Positions 47,118-57,824 of a DNA stretch of 64,000 nt are shown here, piece after piece. The stretch is from Xenorhabdus miraniensis (lineage in GTDB: Bacteria; Pseudomonadota; Gammaproteobacteria; Enterobacterales; Enterobacteriaceae). Both the position numbers and the translations under genes were made by a program. The stretch lies in assembly GCF_002632615.1 (NCBI RefSeq), contig NZ_NITZ01000012.1, positions 1 through 64,000 on the forward strand, read 5' to 3'. Each line of letters opens with the position of its first letter. Positions within the stretch are counted from its first letter, which is position 1. Under the pieces are notes generated by a model, which had not been told where the DNA came from, did not search any database, and saw only the letters and a list, made by a program, of their open reading frames with translations.

Positions 47118-48257
47118 TTAGTACAGTGAGTGTTTGTTGTTTTCAATGTAGCTCTTATCCAAACGCCCAAAAGTTTTGTAGTAACACCAAATGGTGTAAG
47201 ACAACACAATAGGAACAAAGATAAGCGCAACAACGAACATAACTTGCAACGTCCACTGGCTGGATGTCGCATCCCACATAGTCAAGCTGACATTCGGGTC
47301 AAGACTTGATGGCATCACAAATGGGAACATGGCAATACCTGAAGTCAGAATAATGCAAGCGACCGTCAATGATGAGAACAGGAATGCCCAAGCACCTTTA
47401 TCCAACCGGGTTGCCAACATAGTCAGCAGAGGAAGAAACACACCCAACGCCGGTATTGCCCACAAAATCGGATAGTTATTAAAGTTAGTCAGCCATGCAC
47501 CTGCCTGCTGAACAACTTCTTTATGCAGTGGGTTAGATGGCGCATTCACGTCCAGGCCACCTGTTATCGCATAGCCATCAATACCATAAATCAGCCATAC
47601 ACCCGCCAACAGGAATGCCACTGCCGTTATCGCTGCACAAACATGAGTTGCAGTGCGGGAGCGCAGATGCAATTCACCCGTTGTACGCATTTGCAGGTAA
47701 GTTGCACCCTGTGTCACGATCATCATCAGGCTGATCACACCAGCCAACAGACCATAAGGGTTTAACAAACCAAAGAACGAGCCTTCATAGGAAACACGCA
47801 GATAGGAGTCCACAGCCAGAGGAACACCTTGCAACAAGTTACCAAATGCAACACCGATAACCAAAGCAGGCACGAAGCTACCAATAACCAGCCCCCAATC
47901 CCACATACTGCGCCATTTGCTACTTTCCAGTTTAGAGCGGTAGTCAAAACCGACCGGACGGAAAAACAGCGCGGCCAATACCAGAATCATTGCCACATAG
48001 AAACCGGAGAAAGCAGCGGCATATACCATTGGCCATGCAGCAAACAAAGCACCACCAGCGGTAATTAGCCAAACTTGGTTACCATCCCAGTGCGGGGCAA
48101 CTGAGTTAATCATGATGCGGCGTTCGGTATCATTTTTACCGATGATTCTCAGCAGGATACCAACCCCCATATCGAAACCATCAGTCACTGTGAAACCGAT
48201 CAGTAACACACCAATCAGCAGCCACCATATAAATCGTAATACATCATAATCAAGCAT
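47118..48257 (-). CDS. cydB: Cytochrome bd-I ubiquinol oxidase subunit II CydB
   Basis: 379 residues with nine hydrophobic segments. The N-terminal VLRFIWWLLIGVLLIGFTVTDGFDMGVG carries the conserved acidic residues of the proton path, and VAPHWDGNQVWLITAGGALFAAWP is the family hallmark. The C-terminus VLSYTIWCYYKTFGRLDK is conserved. With CydA it forms the high-affinity oxidase for low-oxygen growth. It follows cydA by 14 bases. Confidence 0.96.
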   Translation of the reverse strand: MLDYDVLRFIWWLLIGVLLIGFTVTDGFDMGVGILLRIIGKNDTERRIMINSVAPHWDGNQVWLITAGGALFAAWPMVYAAAFSGFYVAMILVLAALFFRPVGFDYRSKLESSKWRSMWDWGLVIGSFVPALVIGVAFGNLLQGVPLAVDSYLRVSYEGSFFGLLNPYGLLAGVISLMMIVTQGATYLQMRTTGELHLRSRTATHVCAAITAVAFLLAGVWLIYGIDGYAITGGLDVNAPSNPLHKEVVQQAGAWLTNFNNYPILWAIPALGVFLPLLTMLATRLDKGAWAFLFSSLTVACIILTSGIAMFPFVMPSSLDPNVSLTMWDATSSQWTLQVMFVVALIFVPIVLSYTIWCYYKTFGRLDKSYIENNKHSLY

Positions 48258-48271
48258 AAGTGGACTCCTGC

Positions 48272-49843
48272 TTACTCAATATTGTTCGCTGAAGAAGCTG
48301 TTTTCTGTTCAAAATGATAACGCCCGGTTTTCAGGCTGCTTGGGCCGAGACGGGCAAATTTGAACATCAAGAACATTTCCGCGATCAAGAACAAGGTGTA
48401 CAGACCACAAATCAGTACCATTGAGAAAATGAGATCGCCAGCACTGCGTGTTGAAGCAGCAACAGCGGTTGGCAGAACTTCACCAATCGCCCAAGGCTGA
48501 CGGCCATATTCTGCAACAAACCAACCTGCCTCAACGGCAATCCACGGTAATGGAATACTGAACAGTGCAGCACGCAGCAACCATTTATACTGACCAATGC
48601 GGTTGCGGATAACACTCAGGAATGACAGACCGATAACCAGCAGCATGATAAAACCAGCGGCAACCATGATACGGAATGCAAAATAGAGCGGTGCCACACG
48701 AGGAATAGAATCTTTCGCCGCAGCTTGAATCTGTTCTTCTGTCGCATCAGTTACGTTCTCGGTATAACGTTTCAAGAGCATGCCGTAACCAAGATCTTTT
48801 TTGCTTTCGTTGAATGCGCTACGAACACTTGGATCAATGTTGCCAGAACGCAACTCTTCCAACAGTTCATAGGCCTTGATTCCGTTACGGATACGCTGTT
48901 CATGCTGACTCATCAAATCACGCAGACCAACAACGGGGGTATCTGTAGAACGGGTAGCAATCAATCCCAAGACATAAGGAATTTGGATGGAATATTTATT
49001 TTCCATTTTGTCTTGATCAGGGAGTCCAATCAACGTGAATGAAGCCGGAGGTGGCTGAGTTTCCCACTCTGCTTCAATCGCAGCCAGCTTGGTTTTCTGC
49101 ACGTCCCCCATTTCATATCCGGATTCATCACCCAGAACAATGACAGACAGTATTGCAGCCATACCAAAACTTGCGGCAATTGCAAAAGAGCGTTTAGCAA
49201 ATGCAAAATCGCGCCCTTTCAGAAGATAATAAGAACTGATGCCCAATACAAAAACGGCGCCTGTAACATAACCAGCAGCAACAGTATGAACGAATTTCAC
49301 CTGAGCAACCGGGTTAAGTACCAGTTCACTGAAGCTCACCATTTCCATTCGCATGGTTTCGAAGTTGAAATCGGATGCAATCGGGTTTTGCATCCAACCA
49401 TTCGCAACCAAAATCCACAATGCAGAGAAATTAGAGCCTAATGCAACCAGCCAGGTAACCGCTAAATGTTGTTTCTTACTCAGACGATCCCATCCGAAGA
49501 AAAACAGACCAACGAATGTGGATTCGAGGAAGAACGCCATCAGCCCTTCGATGGCCAGCGGCGCACCGAAAATATCACCAACATAGTGTGAGAAATATGA
49601 CCAGTTAGTTCCGAACTGGAACTCCATGGTCAAGCCCGTTGCGACACCCAGAGCAAAGTTAATACCGAATAACTTGCCCCAGAATTTTGTCATATCTTTA
49701 TAGATTTGTTTGCCAGAAAGGACATATACCGTTTCCATGATCGCAAGCAAAAACGCCATGCCCAGCGTTAATGGTACGAACAGAAAATGGTACATGGCAG
49801 TTAAGGCAAACTGTAATCGTGACAGTTCGACAATATCAAACAT
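48272..49843 (-). CDS. cydA: Cytochrome bd-I ubiquinol oxidase subunit I CydA
   Basis: 523 residues (E. coli 522) with nine hydrophobic segments and a large quinol-binding Q-loop (about 255-385, [30 protein letters not shown]). H19 in [13 protein letters not shown] ligates haem b595; [16 protein letters not shown] and [15 protein letters not shown] hold further haem contacts, including the His ligand of b558. It oxidises ubiquinol and reduces oxygen without pumping protons. It is first in cydABX-ybgE. Confidence 0.97.
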   Translation of the reverse strand: MFDIVELSRLQFALTAMYHFLFVPLTLGMAFLLAIMETVYVLSGKQIYKDMTKFWGKLFGINFALGVATGLTMEFQFGTNWSYFSHYVGDIFGAPLAIEGLMAFFLESTFVGLFFFGWDRLSKKQHLAVTWLVALGSNFSALWILVANGWMQNPIASDFNFETMRMEMVSFSELVLNPVAQVKFVHTVAAGYVTGAVFVLGISSYYLLKGRDFAFAKRSFAIAASFGMAAILSVIVLGDESGYEMGDVQKTKLAAIEAEWETQPPPASFTLIGLPDQDKMENKYSIQIPYVLGLIATRSTDTPVVGLRDLMSQHEQRIRNGIKAYELLEELRSGNIDPSVRSAFNESKKDLGYGMLLKRYTENVTDATEEQIQAAAKDSIPRVAPLYFAFRIMVAAGFIMLLVIGLSFLSVIRNRIGQYKWLLRAALFSIPLPWIAVEAGWFVAEYGRQPWAIGEVLPTAVAASTRSAGDLIFSMVLICGLYTLFLIAEMFLMFKFARLGPSSLKTGRYHFEQKTASSANNIE

Positions 49844-50435
49844 CTTGACTCCTTGCTCCTAGCAGGAAGGACACCGACTTGCGGCAACCCGACTTCGTAA
49901 AACGAAAGTCTCGTAACTACCAGCAATAAATGCCTCAAACACAATAATGAATTATTAACGAAATCAAAGATTCAGTATATACCACAATAATATTACGCCT
50001 ATATTCACACACAATAAATAAATTTTACGTGATTCAGCTTAGAATTCTGAATATAGGTCAACAATGCCGTGTATTCCCAGCTTAATATCTATATATCTTA
50101 GATCAATTTAATCAAGTTTAGCCAACTTATTTCATAGTAATAACTTGATTTTAGACAATTTTTTACTTGTTTTGTTAAGCTTTGCCTCTATTATTTCAAT
50201 CTGGTTTACCAGTTGTTAATAGGTTGTTATTTGTAATAGGCTGTAATTTCTTTTTTGCTGTAAAAAACATTAGAAAATTAACTTTTCATTTTCATTCTTC
50301 AAAAAATATATTTTTTCGATATTTCGGGTTAAATTAATCAAATAAATGGGACCTTCCAAATCCAGTTAAATTAAATTGGAAAATAACTGACTTTATAAAT
50401 GAACTAACCCACTGTTAATATTATGAATAAAAATA
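49844..50435. other. cydA regulatory region and gap to sucD
   Basis: About 590 bases of AT-rich sequence. The cydA leader should start here. An ArcA-like direct repeat GTTAA-N6-GTTAT lies at 50215-50230 and an FNR-like half-palindrome TTGAT-N4-GACAA at 50145-50158, matching the oxygen control known for cydAB in E. coli. No gene is seen; no promoter could be chosen with confidence. Confidence 0.45.
50145..50230. promoter_or_regulatory. FNR-like and ArcA-like sites upstream of cydA
   Basis: TTGATTTTAGACAA (50145-50158) keeps one perfect FNR half-site and a changed second half. GTTAATAGGTTGTTAT (50215-50230) is the direct repeat spaced by 11 bases that ArcA prefers. Both lie 300-390 bases from the cydA ATG, which is within the known span of the E. 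coli cyd promoter cluster. Assignments are by eye. Confidence 0.4.
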
Positions 50436-50462
50436 AAAAGCCACCCAAAGGTGGCCTTTTTC
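50436..50462 (-). terminator. Terminator of the sdh-suc operon after sucD
   Basis: GCCACC-CAAA-GGTGGC forms the stem, flanked by A-runs and T-runs so that on the minus strand it is followed by a T-tract. It lies 27 bases past the sucD stop. Confidence 0.9.
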
Positions 50463-50489
50463 TATAAAAATGGCTTATTTTGAAACTAA

Positions 50490-51359
50490 TTATGCCAGTA
50501 ATGCTTTTACTGCTTCACCAATGTCAGCAAGGCTACGTACCGTTTTAACGCCTGCCGCTTCCAGTGCAGCAAATTTCTCATCTGCTGTACCCTTACCACC
50601 TGCGATAATCGCACCCGCATGCCCCATACGCTTACCTTTAGGCGCAGTTACACCTGCAATATAAGCTACAACAGGTTTAGTCACATGCTCTTTGATATAA
50701 GCAGCCGCTTCTTCTTCTGCTGTACCACCGATTTCACCAATCATAACAATGGCTTCTGTCTGTGGGTCTTCTTGGAACAGTTTCAGAATATCGATAAAGT
50801 TTGAGCCAGGGATTGGGTCGCCGCCGATACCAACACAGGTAGATTGCCCTAACCCAGCGTCAGTAGTCTGCTTAACAGCTTCATAAGTCAACGTACCAGA
50901 ACGGGATACAATACCCACTTTACCCGCTTTGTGAATATGACCAGGCATGATACCGATCTTACATTCGTCAGGTGTAATGACTCCCGGGCAGTTAGGCCCA
51001 ATCATGCGAACACCGGCTTGATCCAGTTTCACCTTCACTGTCAACATATCGAGTGTTGGAATACCTTCTGTAATCGTGATGATCAGTTTAATACCTGCAT
51101 CAATCGCTTCCAGAATGGAATCTTTACAGAAAGGCGCCGGAACATAGATAACGGAAGCGGTCGCACCAGTCGCTTCAACCGCTTCACGCACGGTATTGAA
51201 CACAGGCAATCCCAAATGCTCAGTACCACCTTTACCTGGAGTTACACCGCCAACCATTTGAGTACCGTAAGCAATCGCCTGTTCGGAGTGGAATGTACCT
51301 TGGCTACCAGTGAAACCCTGACAAATCACTTTGGTGTTTTTATCGATTAAAATAGACAT
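50490..51359 (-). CDS. sucD: Succinyl-CoA synthetase alpha subunit SucD
   Basis: 289 residues (the E. coli length). The N-terminal CoA-binding Rossmann domain has [19 protein letters not shown]; the ligase domain carries the phosphorylated His in [28 protein letters not shown]. With SucC it makes succinate and ATP or GTP from succinyl-CoA. Its ATG overlaps the sucC stop by one base. Confidence 0.97.
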   Translation of the reverse strand: MSILIDKNTKVICQGFTGSQGTFHSEQAIAYGTQMVGGVTPGKGGTEHLGLPVFNTVREAVEATGATASVIYVPAPFCKDSILEAIDAGIKLIITITEGIPTLDMLTVKVKLDQAGVRMIGPNCPGVITPDECKIGIMPGHIHKAGKVGIVSRSGTLTYEAVKQTTDAGLGQSTCVGIGGDPIPGSNFIDILKLFQEDPQTEAIVMIGEIGGTAEEEAAAYIKEHVTKPVVAYIAGVTAPKGKRMGHAGAIIAGGKGTADEKFAALEAAGVKTVRSLADIGEAVKALLA

Positions 51360-52525
51360 TATTTATTCCCCGCTGCTGCTACTGCCTGTTTAGCTGCGTC
51401 TGTCAAACTGGTAGCTGCAATGATGTTCAAGCCACTGTCTGCCAGTTTTTTAGCGCCCAGTTCAGCATTGTTTCCTTCCAGACGAACGACAACCGGTACG
51501 TGAACTCCGACTTCTTCCACCGCACCAATAATGCCGTCAGCAATCAAGTCACAGCGGACGATACCACCAAAGATATTGACCAAAACAGCTTTAACATTTT
51601 CATCTGACAAGATGATTTTAAATGCTTCGGTAACACGCTCTTTTGTCGCGCCCCCCCCCACATCAAGGAAGTTTGCCGGTGCACCACCGTGCAGTTTGAC
51701 AATGTCCATCGTTCCCATTGCCAGACCTGCGCCATTCACCATACAACCAATGTTGCCATCCAGCGCAACATAGTTCAGTTCCCATTGAGCAGCCTGAGCT
51801 TCACGTGGATCTTCCTGTGAAGGATCGTGCATCTCACGCAATTCAGCCTGACGGAACATGGCGTTACCATCTGCACCCAGTTTTCCATCCAGACAGACAA
51901 GATCACCCTGAGTTGTGATAACCAGCGGGTTGATTTCAACCATCGCCAGATCACGCTCCAGGAACAGGTTTGCCAATCCCAAGAAAATCTTGGTAAATTG
52001 ACCAACTTGTTTACCAGTTAAACCGAGTTTGAACGCCAATTCACGGCCTTGATACGGCATAGGGCCAGCCAGTGGGTCGATAATTGCTTTATGAATCAGC
52101 TCGGGCGTTTCTTCCGCCACTTTTTCTATTTCGACGCCACCTTCAGTAGAGGCCATGAACACTACACGACGCGTACCACGGTCAACAACAGCCCCAAGAT
52201 ACAGCTCCTTGGCAATATCGGTTGCCCCTTCTACCAAGATCTGATGAACAGGCTGTCCCTGTGCATCTGTCTGGTAAGTAACCAGTCGTTTACCCAGCCA
52301 AAGTTCAGCAAAAGCGCGGATATCTTCCTTACTGTTGACGACTTTCACGCCACCAGCCTTACCGCGGCCACCTGCATGAACCTGACATTTAACGACCCAA
52401 GGGCCTGAACCAATCTTGGATGCTGCTTCTTCTGCTTCGCGCGGAGTGGTACAAGCATAGCCAGCAGGCGCTGGTAAACCATACCGTGCAAAAAGTTGTT
52501 TTGCCTGATACTCGTGTAAATTCAT
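51359..52525 (-). CDS. sucC: Succinyl-CoA synthetase beta subunit SucC
   Basis: 388 residues, an ATP-grasp protein. [20 protein letters not shown] is the family start. [13 protein letters not shown] is the nucleotide loop, [10 protein letters not shown] and [10 protein letters not shown] hold magnesium ligands, and [15 protein letters not shown] the CoA/phosphate site. Length equals E. coli SucC. It follows sucB after 174 bases. Confidence 0.97.
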   Translation of the reverse strand: MNLHEYQAKQLFARYGLPAPAGYACTTPREAEEAASKIGSGPWVVKCQVHAGGRGKAGGVKVVNSKEDIRAFAELWLGKRLVTYQTDAQGQPVHQILVEGATDIAKELYLGAVVDRGTRRVVFMASTEGGVEIEKVAEETPELIHKAIIDPLAGPMPYQGRELAFKLGLTGKQVGQFTKIFLGLANLFLERDLAMVEINPLVITTQGDLVCLDGKLGADGNAMFRQAELREMHDPSQEDPREAQAAQWELNYVALDGNIGCMVNGAGLAMGTMDIVKLHGGAPANFLDVGGGATKERVTEAFKIILSDENVKAVLVNIFGGIVRCDLIADGIIGAVEEVGVHVPVVVRLEGNNAELGAKKLADSGLNIIAATSLTDAAKQAVAAAGNK

Positions 52526-52699
52526 GATGTTCTATCCATAATTTAATCTAAGAAAGGTAAATTACCTTCTATTTTGTTGCTCTGGATATGACCAGCCCGA
52601 AGGCTGGCCTGCATATACATTTTTACATCAACATCGTACTACTTCAGACTTGGCGGAATTCAGCGCTCTCTACCGACAGTAATTCCACCGATAGTGATG

Positions 52700-53917
52700 C
52701 TACACATCCAGCAACAAACGTGTTGGATCTTCCAGCATTTCTTTGATGGTCACCAGGAAGCCTACTGACTCACGGCCGTCAATCAGACGGTGGTCATAGG
52801 ACAGCGCCAGATACATCATTGGGAGGATCTCAACCTGACCATTGACTGCCATTGGACGATCTTTGATGGCATGCATGCCAAGAATCGCACTTTGTGGTGG
52901 GTTAATGATCGGGGTAGACATCAGGGAGCCGAAGACACCGCCATTAGTAATAGTGAAATTACCGCCAGTGAGTTCTTCAACGGTCAGCTTACCGTCGCGG
53001 CCTTTAATCGCCAGCTCTTTGATGCTTTTCTCAATGTCAGCCATGCTCAGTGCATCTGCATCACGCAATACTGGTGTAACCAGACCACGTGGCGTAGATA
53101 CTGCAATGCTGATATCAAAATAGTTGTGGTAAACCACGTCAGTGCCATCGATGGAAGCATTCACTTCTGGATAGCGTTTCAACGCTTCAACCACCGCTTT
53201 CACATAGAAAGACATGAAGCCTAAACGCATGCCATGGCGTTTTTCAAACGCATCGCCATACTGCTTACGCAGCTCCTGAATTGGTTTCATGTTAACTTCA
53301 TTGAAAGTCGTCAACATCGCTGTATTGTTTTTCGCTTCCAGCAGACGCTCTGCGACACGTTTGCGCAGACGCGTCATTGGTACGCGTTTTTCACTGCGAT
53401 GTGGCAGTGAGGATTGCTGTGCAGCAGGTGCAGACGCAGCAGGTTTATCACCCTCTTTTTTATTCGCAGCAATATATTTTTCTACGTCTTCACGGACAAT
53501 ACGTCCACCAACACCACTACCTTTAATTACAGCAGGATCTAAATCGTGTTCTGCAATCAGGCGGCGAACAGCCGGACTCAGTGCATCATTGCTTTCTTCT
53601 TCCAAAGAAGCAGTCTGGCGCTGTGCTGGAGTTGCTTCTGTTTTTTCTTTTACTTCAGCAGGCATGCCAGCGCTGTCACCCAAACGGATGCGGCCGAGTA
53701 GTTGTTTGGACAGTACAGTGGCACCCTCTTCTTCCAAAATTGCTTCCAGAACACCGGCTTCACTTGCTGGTACTTCCAAAACAACTTTGTCAGTTTCAAT
53801 TTCAACCAGTACTTCGTCACGCTCAATGGTGTCACCTGTTTTTTTATGCCATGTCGCAACAGTGGCATCTGCAACAGATTCAGGAAGGTCTGGAACCAGA
53901 ATTTCTACGCTACTCAT
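52700..53917 (-). CDS. sucB: Dihydrolipoyl succinyltransferase SucB (2-oxoglutarate dehydrogenase E2)
   Basis: 405 residues. A lipoyl domain (2-77) carries the modified lysine K44 in [11 protein letters not shown]; a Pro/Ala-rich linker leads to the E1/E3-binding domain ([15 protein letters not shown]), then a second linker and the catalytic core (about 175-405) with [15 protein letters not shown], where His and Asp catalyse transfer. Twenty-four copies form the cubic core of the complex. It follows sucA by 13 bases. Confidence 0.97.
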   Translation of the reverse strand: MSSVEILVPDLPESVADATVATWHKKTGDTIERDEVLVEIETDKVVLEVPASEAGVLEAILEEEGATVLSKQLLGRIRLGDSAGMPAEVKEKTEATPAQRQTASLEEESNDALSPAVRRLIAEHDLDPAVIKGSGVGGRIVREDVEKYIAANKKEGDKPAASAPAAQQSSLPHRSEKRVPMTRLRKRVAERLLEAKNNTAMLTTFNEVNMKPIQELRKQYGDAFEKRHGMRLGFMSFYVKAVVEALKRYPEVNASIDGTDVVYHNYFDISIAVSTPRGLVTPVLRDADALSMADIEKSIKELAIKGRDGKLTVEELTGGNFTITNGGVFGSLMSTPIINPPQSAILGMHAIKDRPMAVNGQVEILPMMYLALSYDHRLIDGRESVGFLVTIKEMLEDPTRLLLDV

Positions 53918-53930
53918 TTTCTATCCTTAT

Positions 53931-56738
53931 TTATTCAACGTTCAGTGCGTCATCAACCAGTGCTTTCTGTTGCTTCTGGTGAACAGACGTATATCCCACA
54001 GCCGGGGAAGCAGATGCTGGACGACCTGCATAACGTAAAGATGCCCCAAATGGGATAGCTTCACGGAAATTATGTTGACTGCAATACCAAGCCCCTTGGT
54101 TCAGTGGCTCTTCCTGACACCAGACGAAGTCATGAACATGGGCATACTGCTCAAGCTGAGCCTGCAAATGCTGACGTGGGAATGGATACAGCTGTTCGAT
54201 ACGCACGATAGCGACATTGGTCTGTTCATTCTTACGACGCTGTTCCAACAGATCGTAATAAACTTTACCGGAACAAAGTACAACGCGTTTAACACCTTTT
54301 GGATCTAAGGCATCAATTTCACCAATGACTGGCTCAAATTTACCGTTAGCCAGTTCATCCAGGCTAGATACAGCCAATGGATGACGCAGCAGCGACTTAG
54401 GTGACATAACGATGAGCGGACGGCGCATACCACGCAGAGCCTGACGGCGCAGCATGTGATAAACCTGAGCTGGAGTTGATGGTACGCAAACCTGCATGTT
54501 TTGTTCTGCACACAGTTGCAAATAACGCTCCAGACGTGCCGATGAGTGCTCTGGTCCCTGCCCTTCATAGCCATGCGGCAGCAGCATAACCAGACCACAC
54601 ATACGGCCCCATTTCTGTTCACCGGAGCTGATGAACTGGTCAATCACAACCTGAGCAACGTTGGCAAAGTCACCAAACTGCGCTTCCCAAATCGTCAGGG
54701 CGCGAGGTTCCGTAGTTGCATAACCGTATTCAAATGCCAATACCGCTTCTTCTGAAAGTACAGAGTCCCATACTCTGAATGCTCCCTGGCCATTGTGAAC
54801 ATTTGCCAAAGGTACATACACAGAAGCATTGGTCTGATTGTGAATAACAGCGTGACGGTGGAAGAATGTACCACGACCAGCATCTTCACCAGAAAGACGC
54901 ACCGGAACGCCTTCATCAACCAAAGTTGCATATGCCAGTGTTTCCGCACCACCCCAGTCAAACAATTTATTGCCGTTAGCCATTTCTGCACGGTCGGCAT
55001 AAATTTTTGAGACACGTGAATGCATTTCCACTTCAGTAGGGATCGTGCTGATGCGCTTACCGAGATCCTGCAAGCGTTTCATCTCCACTTTATGCGGATG
55101 TTCTTCATCCCATTCGTGATTCAGGTAAGGTTCCCACGTGAATGAATGCAGCCCCATAGGACGCCACTCATCAACAACACATTCACCATGATCCAGAGCA
55201 TCACGGTACAGGTTAACCATCTCAGTCACATCATTAGCAGCCAGCAAACCTTCTGCTATCAACTTATCTGCATAGATTTTACGTGCAGTTGGTTGTTTTT
55301 TGATTTTCTGGTACATCAGTGGCTGAGTTGCACTTGGCTCATCAGCTTCGTTATGACCGTGGCGACGATAACAAACCAGATCAATCATCACGTCACGTTT
55401 GAAGGTATTACGGAAGTCAAGCGCCAGACGAGTAACGAATGCAACTGCTTCCGGATCATCCGCGTTAACATGGAAAATCGGTGCCTGAACCATTTTCACA
55501 ATATCAGTACAATATTGTGTTGAACGCGCATCTTTCGGGTTAGAAGTAGTGAAACCAATTTGGTTGTTAACCACGATACGGACAGTACCGCCAACTTCAT
55601 AGCCACGCGCCTGAGACATGTTCAGTGTTTCCTGAACAATTCCCTGCCCTATTACGGCTGCATCACCGTGGATGGTGACAGGCAAGACCATGTTACTGCG
55701 GCCTTCATCAAGACGATCACGACGGGCACGTACTGAACCAATAACAACAGGGCTAACAATTTCAAGGTGAGATGGGTTAAAAGCGAGTGCCAGATGCACT
55801 AAACCACCTTCAGTTTCAAAATCGGAAGAGAAACCTTGATGGTATTTCACGTCACCCGTTCCAAGGTGTTCTTTGTGTTTACCTGCAAACTCGTCAAACA
55901 GATCAACTGGCTTTTTGCCCAAGAGGTTAACCAGAACGTTCAGACGGCCACGGTGAGCCATTCCCAGCACAACTTCGCGGGTATCTTGTTTACCTGCATG
56001 GCGGATCAACTCTTTCAACATAGGAATAAGCGCATCACCACCTTCCAAGGAGAAACGTTTCGCCCCCGGGAACTTAGCACCTAAATAACGTTCCAACCCT
56101 TCGGCTGACGTTAATTCTTTCAGGAAACGATGCTTTTCTTCGTCATTGAACTGTGAACCTACTGTTACAGACTCCAGACGTTGCTGAATCCAACGTTTTT
56201 CTTCTGTATTGGTGATATGCATGTATTCTGCGCCGATTGAACCGCAGTAAATGCGCTTCAATGCGTCATACAGATCCGCCAGTTTCATTGTCTCTTTGCC
56301 AATGGCAAAAGAGCCCACATTAAACGTTTCTTCAAAATCCGCTTTTGTTAAATTATGGAAAGCAGGATCGAGATCAGATACAGGTTCCTGTTTCCATAAT
56401 CCCAATGGATCAAGGTTTGCATGTTGGTGTCCGCGGAAGCGGAATGCATTGATGAGCTGCAAAACTTTGACTTGTTTTGCATCCATTGCTGGATCGCTGA
56501 CTGAAGTGTGGTAACGAGTGGCATCCTTTGCCAGACGACGGAAGTAGTCACGAGTCTGTGAGTGAAGTTGTTCCCCGCTAAGTCCTGCATCCGGTAATTG
56601 TTGGAAAATTTCTCTCCAACTCGCATCAACAGAATTAGGATCGGTTATATAGTCTTCATAGATTTGCTCTATGTAAGACTGGTTTGCACCAGCCAGAAAG
56701 CTTGAGTCCAGCCAGTCCTTCATTGCGCCGTTCTGCAT
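53931..56738 (-). CDS. sucA: 2-oxoglutarate dehydrogenase E1 component SucA
   Basis: 935 residues (E. coli 933), a thiamine-diphosphate decarboxylase. MQNGAMKDWLDSSFLAGANQ is the E2-binding tail. GMAHRGRLNVLVN and the HGDAAVIGQG/VNNQIGFTTSN segments hold the ThDP and magnesium sites. SGEDAGRGTFFHRHA and FGDFANVAQVVIDQF belong to the pyrimidine-binding half. The whole E. coli layout is kept. It lies downstream of sdhB, so sdhCDAB-sucABCD is probably one long unit with the hairpin at 56870-56912 between the halves. Confidence 0.97.
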   Translation of the reverse strand: MQNGAMKDWLDSSFLAGANQSYIEQIYEDYITDPNSVDASWREIFQQLPDAGLSGEQLHSQTRDYFRRLAKDATRYHTSVSDPAMDAKQVKVLQLINAFRFRGHQHANLDPLGLWKQEPVSDLDPAFHNLTKADFEETFNVGSFAIGKETMKLADLYDALKRIYCGSIGAEYMHITNTEEKRWIQQRLESVTVGSQFNDEEKHRFLKELTSAEGLERYLGAKFPGAKRFSLEGGDALIPMLKELIRHAGKQDTREVVLGMAHRGRLNVLVNLLGKKPVDLFDEFAGKHKEHLGTGDVKYHQGFSSDFETEGGLVHLALAFNPSHLEIVSPVVIGSVRARRDRLDEGRSNMVLPVTIHGDAAVIGQGIVQETLNMSQARGYEVGGTVRIVVNNQIGFTTSNPKDARSTQYCTDIVKMVQAPIFHVNADDPEAVAFVTRLALDFRNTFKRDVMIDLVCYRRHGHNEADEPSATQPLMYQKIKKQPTARKIYADKLIAEGLLAANDVTEMVNLYRDALDHGECVVDEWRPMGLHSFTWEPYLNHEWDEEHPHKVEMKRLQDLGKRISTIPTEVEMHSRVSKIYADRAEMANGNKLFDWGGAETLAYATLVDEGVPVRLSGEDAGRGTFFHRHAVIHNQTNASVYVPLANVHNGQGAFRVWDSVLSEEAVLAFEYGYATTEPRALTIWEAQFGDFANVAQVVIDQFISSGEQKWGRMCGLVMLLPHGYEGQGPEHSSARLERYLQLCAEQNMQVCVPSTPAQVYHMLRRQALRGMRRPLIVMSPKSLLRHPLAVSSLDELANGKFEPVIGEIDALDPKGVKRVVLCSGKVYYDLLEQRRKNEQTNVAIVRIEQLYPFPRQHLQAQLEQYAHVHDFVWCQEEPLNQGAWYCSQHNFREAIPFGASLRYAGRPASASPAVGYTSVHQKQQKALVDDALNVE

Positions 56739-56869
56739 TGTGATCCCTTAAGCTTTAAAAGCTTTAGTTTTCGCCGTGGTTAACAAATTCCGCTTAATTA
56801 GCGGTGCTGATAAAAGGTTCATTTGGACGTGCTTAATGCATGTTCTCTATTTGGGTTTTTCCACCCTTC

Positions 56870-56912
56870 AAGGAACCTTTAAAAACTGAATATCAGTTTC
56901 TAAAGGTTCCTT
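56870..56912. terminator. Long hairpin between sdhB and sucA
   Basis: AAGGAACCTTTAAAAACTGA (56870-56889) pairs with 56893-56912 over 20 bases with one mismatch and a 3-base loop. Near-perfect, it sits where E. coli also has a repeat element between sdhB and sucA. It could protect the upstream sdh message or partly terminate. A short T-run follows on the plus strand only. Confidence 0.6.
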
Positions 56913-57069
56913 TATTTAGGAATATGCGACGTCTTGAGCAGCAGGCAATTTATCATTTTTCATTCTTTATGCCCTCCACCGATTTGATATTTATTTCAAA
57001 ATTGTGGAGGGCAACATTATATGCAGTATTTACACGCAGTTTATGTGCTATTTATGCACAAAATTCCAT

Positions 57070-57786
57070 TTATGCGCTGTGTTTCAGCAGCATAGATTTA
57101 ATATGGCCAATCGCTTTTGTCGGATTCAGACCTTTAGGACATACGTTGACACAGTTCATGATCCCGTGACAGCGGAAAACACTAAATGCGTCATTCAGAT
57201 TGTCCAATCGTGAAGTCGTTTCAGTATCACGGCTGTCAATCAGAAAACGATATGCGGCCAAAAGACCTGCTGGGCCAATGAACTTATCTGGATTCCACCA
57301 GAACGACGGACAAGACGTCGAACAGCAGGCACACAGGATACATTCATACAGGCCATCCAGTTTTTCACGTTGTTCTGGTGATTGCAGGTGCTCACGTGCA
57401 GGTGGATTTTTGCCGTCATTAATCAGATAAGGACGGATTTTTTCATATTGCGCGTAGAATTGCCCCATATCAACAACCAGATCACGAACCACTGGCAAAC
57501 CTGGCAATGGGCGAATCACAATTTTCTTATTGCCACGACGCAGCGCTGAAACTGGCGTAACACAAGCCAAGCCATTTTTGCCGTTCATATTCACGCCGTC
57601 AGAGCCACAAACCCCCTCACGGCAAGAACGACGAAATGCTAAGGTTGGGTCTTGTTCTTTTAGCTGGATAAGTGCATCCAGCAACATCATGTCACGCCCT
57701 TCCTGTGCTTCCAGTGTGTAGTCCTGCATATGAGGCGCATCGTCTACATCTGGATTGTAACGATAAATCGAGAATTCAAGTTTCAT
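57070..57786 (-). CDS. sdhB: Succinate dehydrogenase iron-sulfur subunit SdhB
   Basis: 238 residues. The N-terminal ferredoxin domain binds [2Fe-2S] through SCREGVCGSDGVNMNGKNGL with a following Ala-Cys. The C-terminal domain binds the other two clusters through CILCACCSTSCPSFWWNPD and MNCVNVCPKGLNP. It carries electrons from the flavoprotein to ubiquinone. It follows sdhA after 38 bases. The gap of about 330 bases downstream to sucA contains only the hairpin. Confidence 0.97.
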   Translation of the reverse strand: MKLEFSIYRYNPDVDDAPHMQDYTLEAQEGRDMMLLDALIQLKEQDPTLAFRRSCREGVCGSDGVNMNGKNGLACVTPVSALRRGNKKIVIRPLPGLPVVRDLVVDMGQFYAQYEKIRPYLINDGKNPPAREHLQSPEQREKLDGLYECILCACCSTSCPSFWWNPDKFIGPAGLLAAYRFLIDSRDTETTSRLDNLNDAFSVFRCHGIMNCVNVCPKGLNPTKAIGHIKSMLLKHSA

Positions 57787-57824
57787 AATCTATTTCTCCG
57801 CAACCGGAACATCAGCAACGCAAA

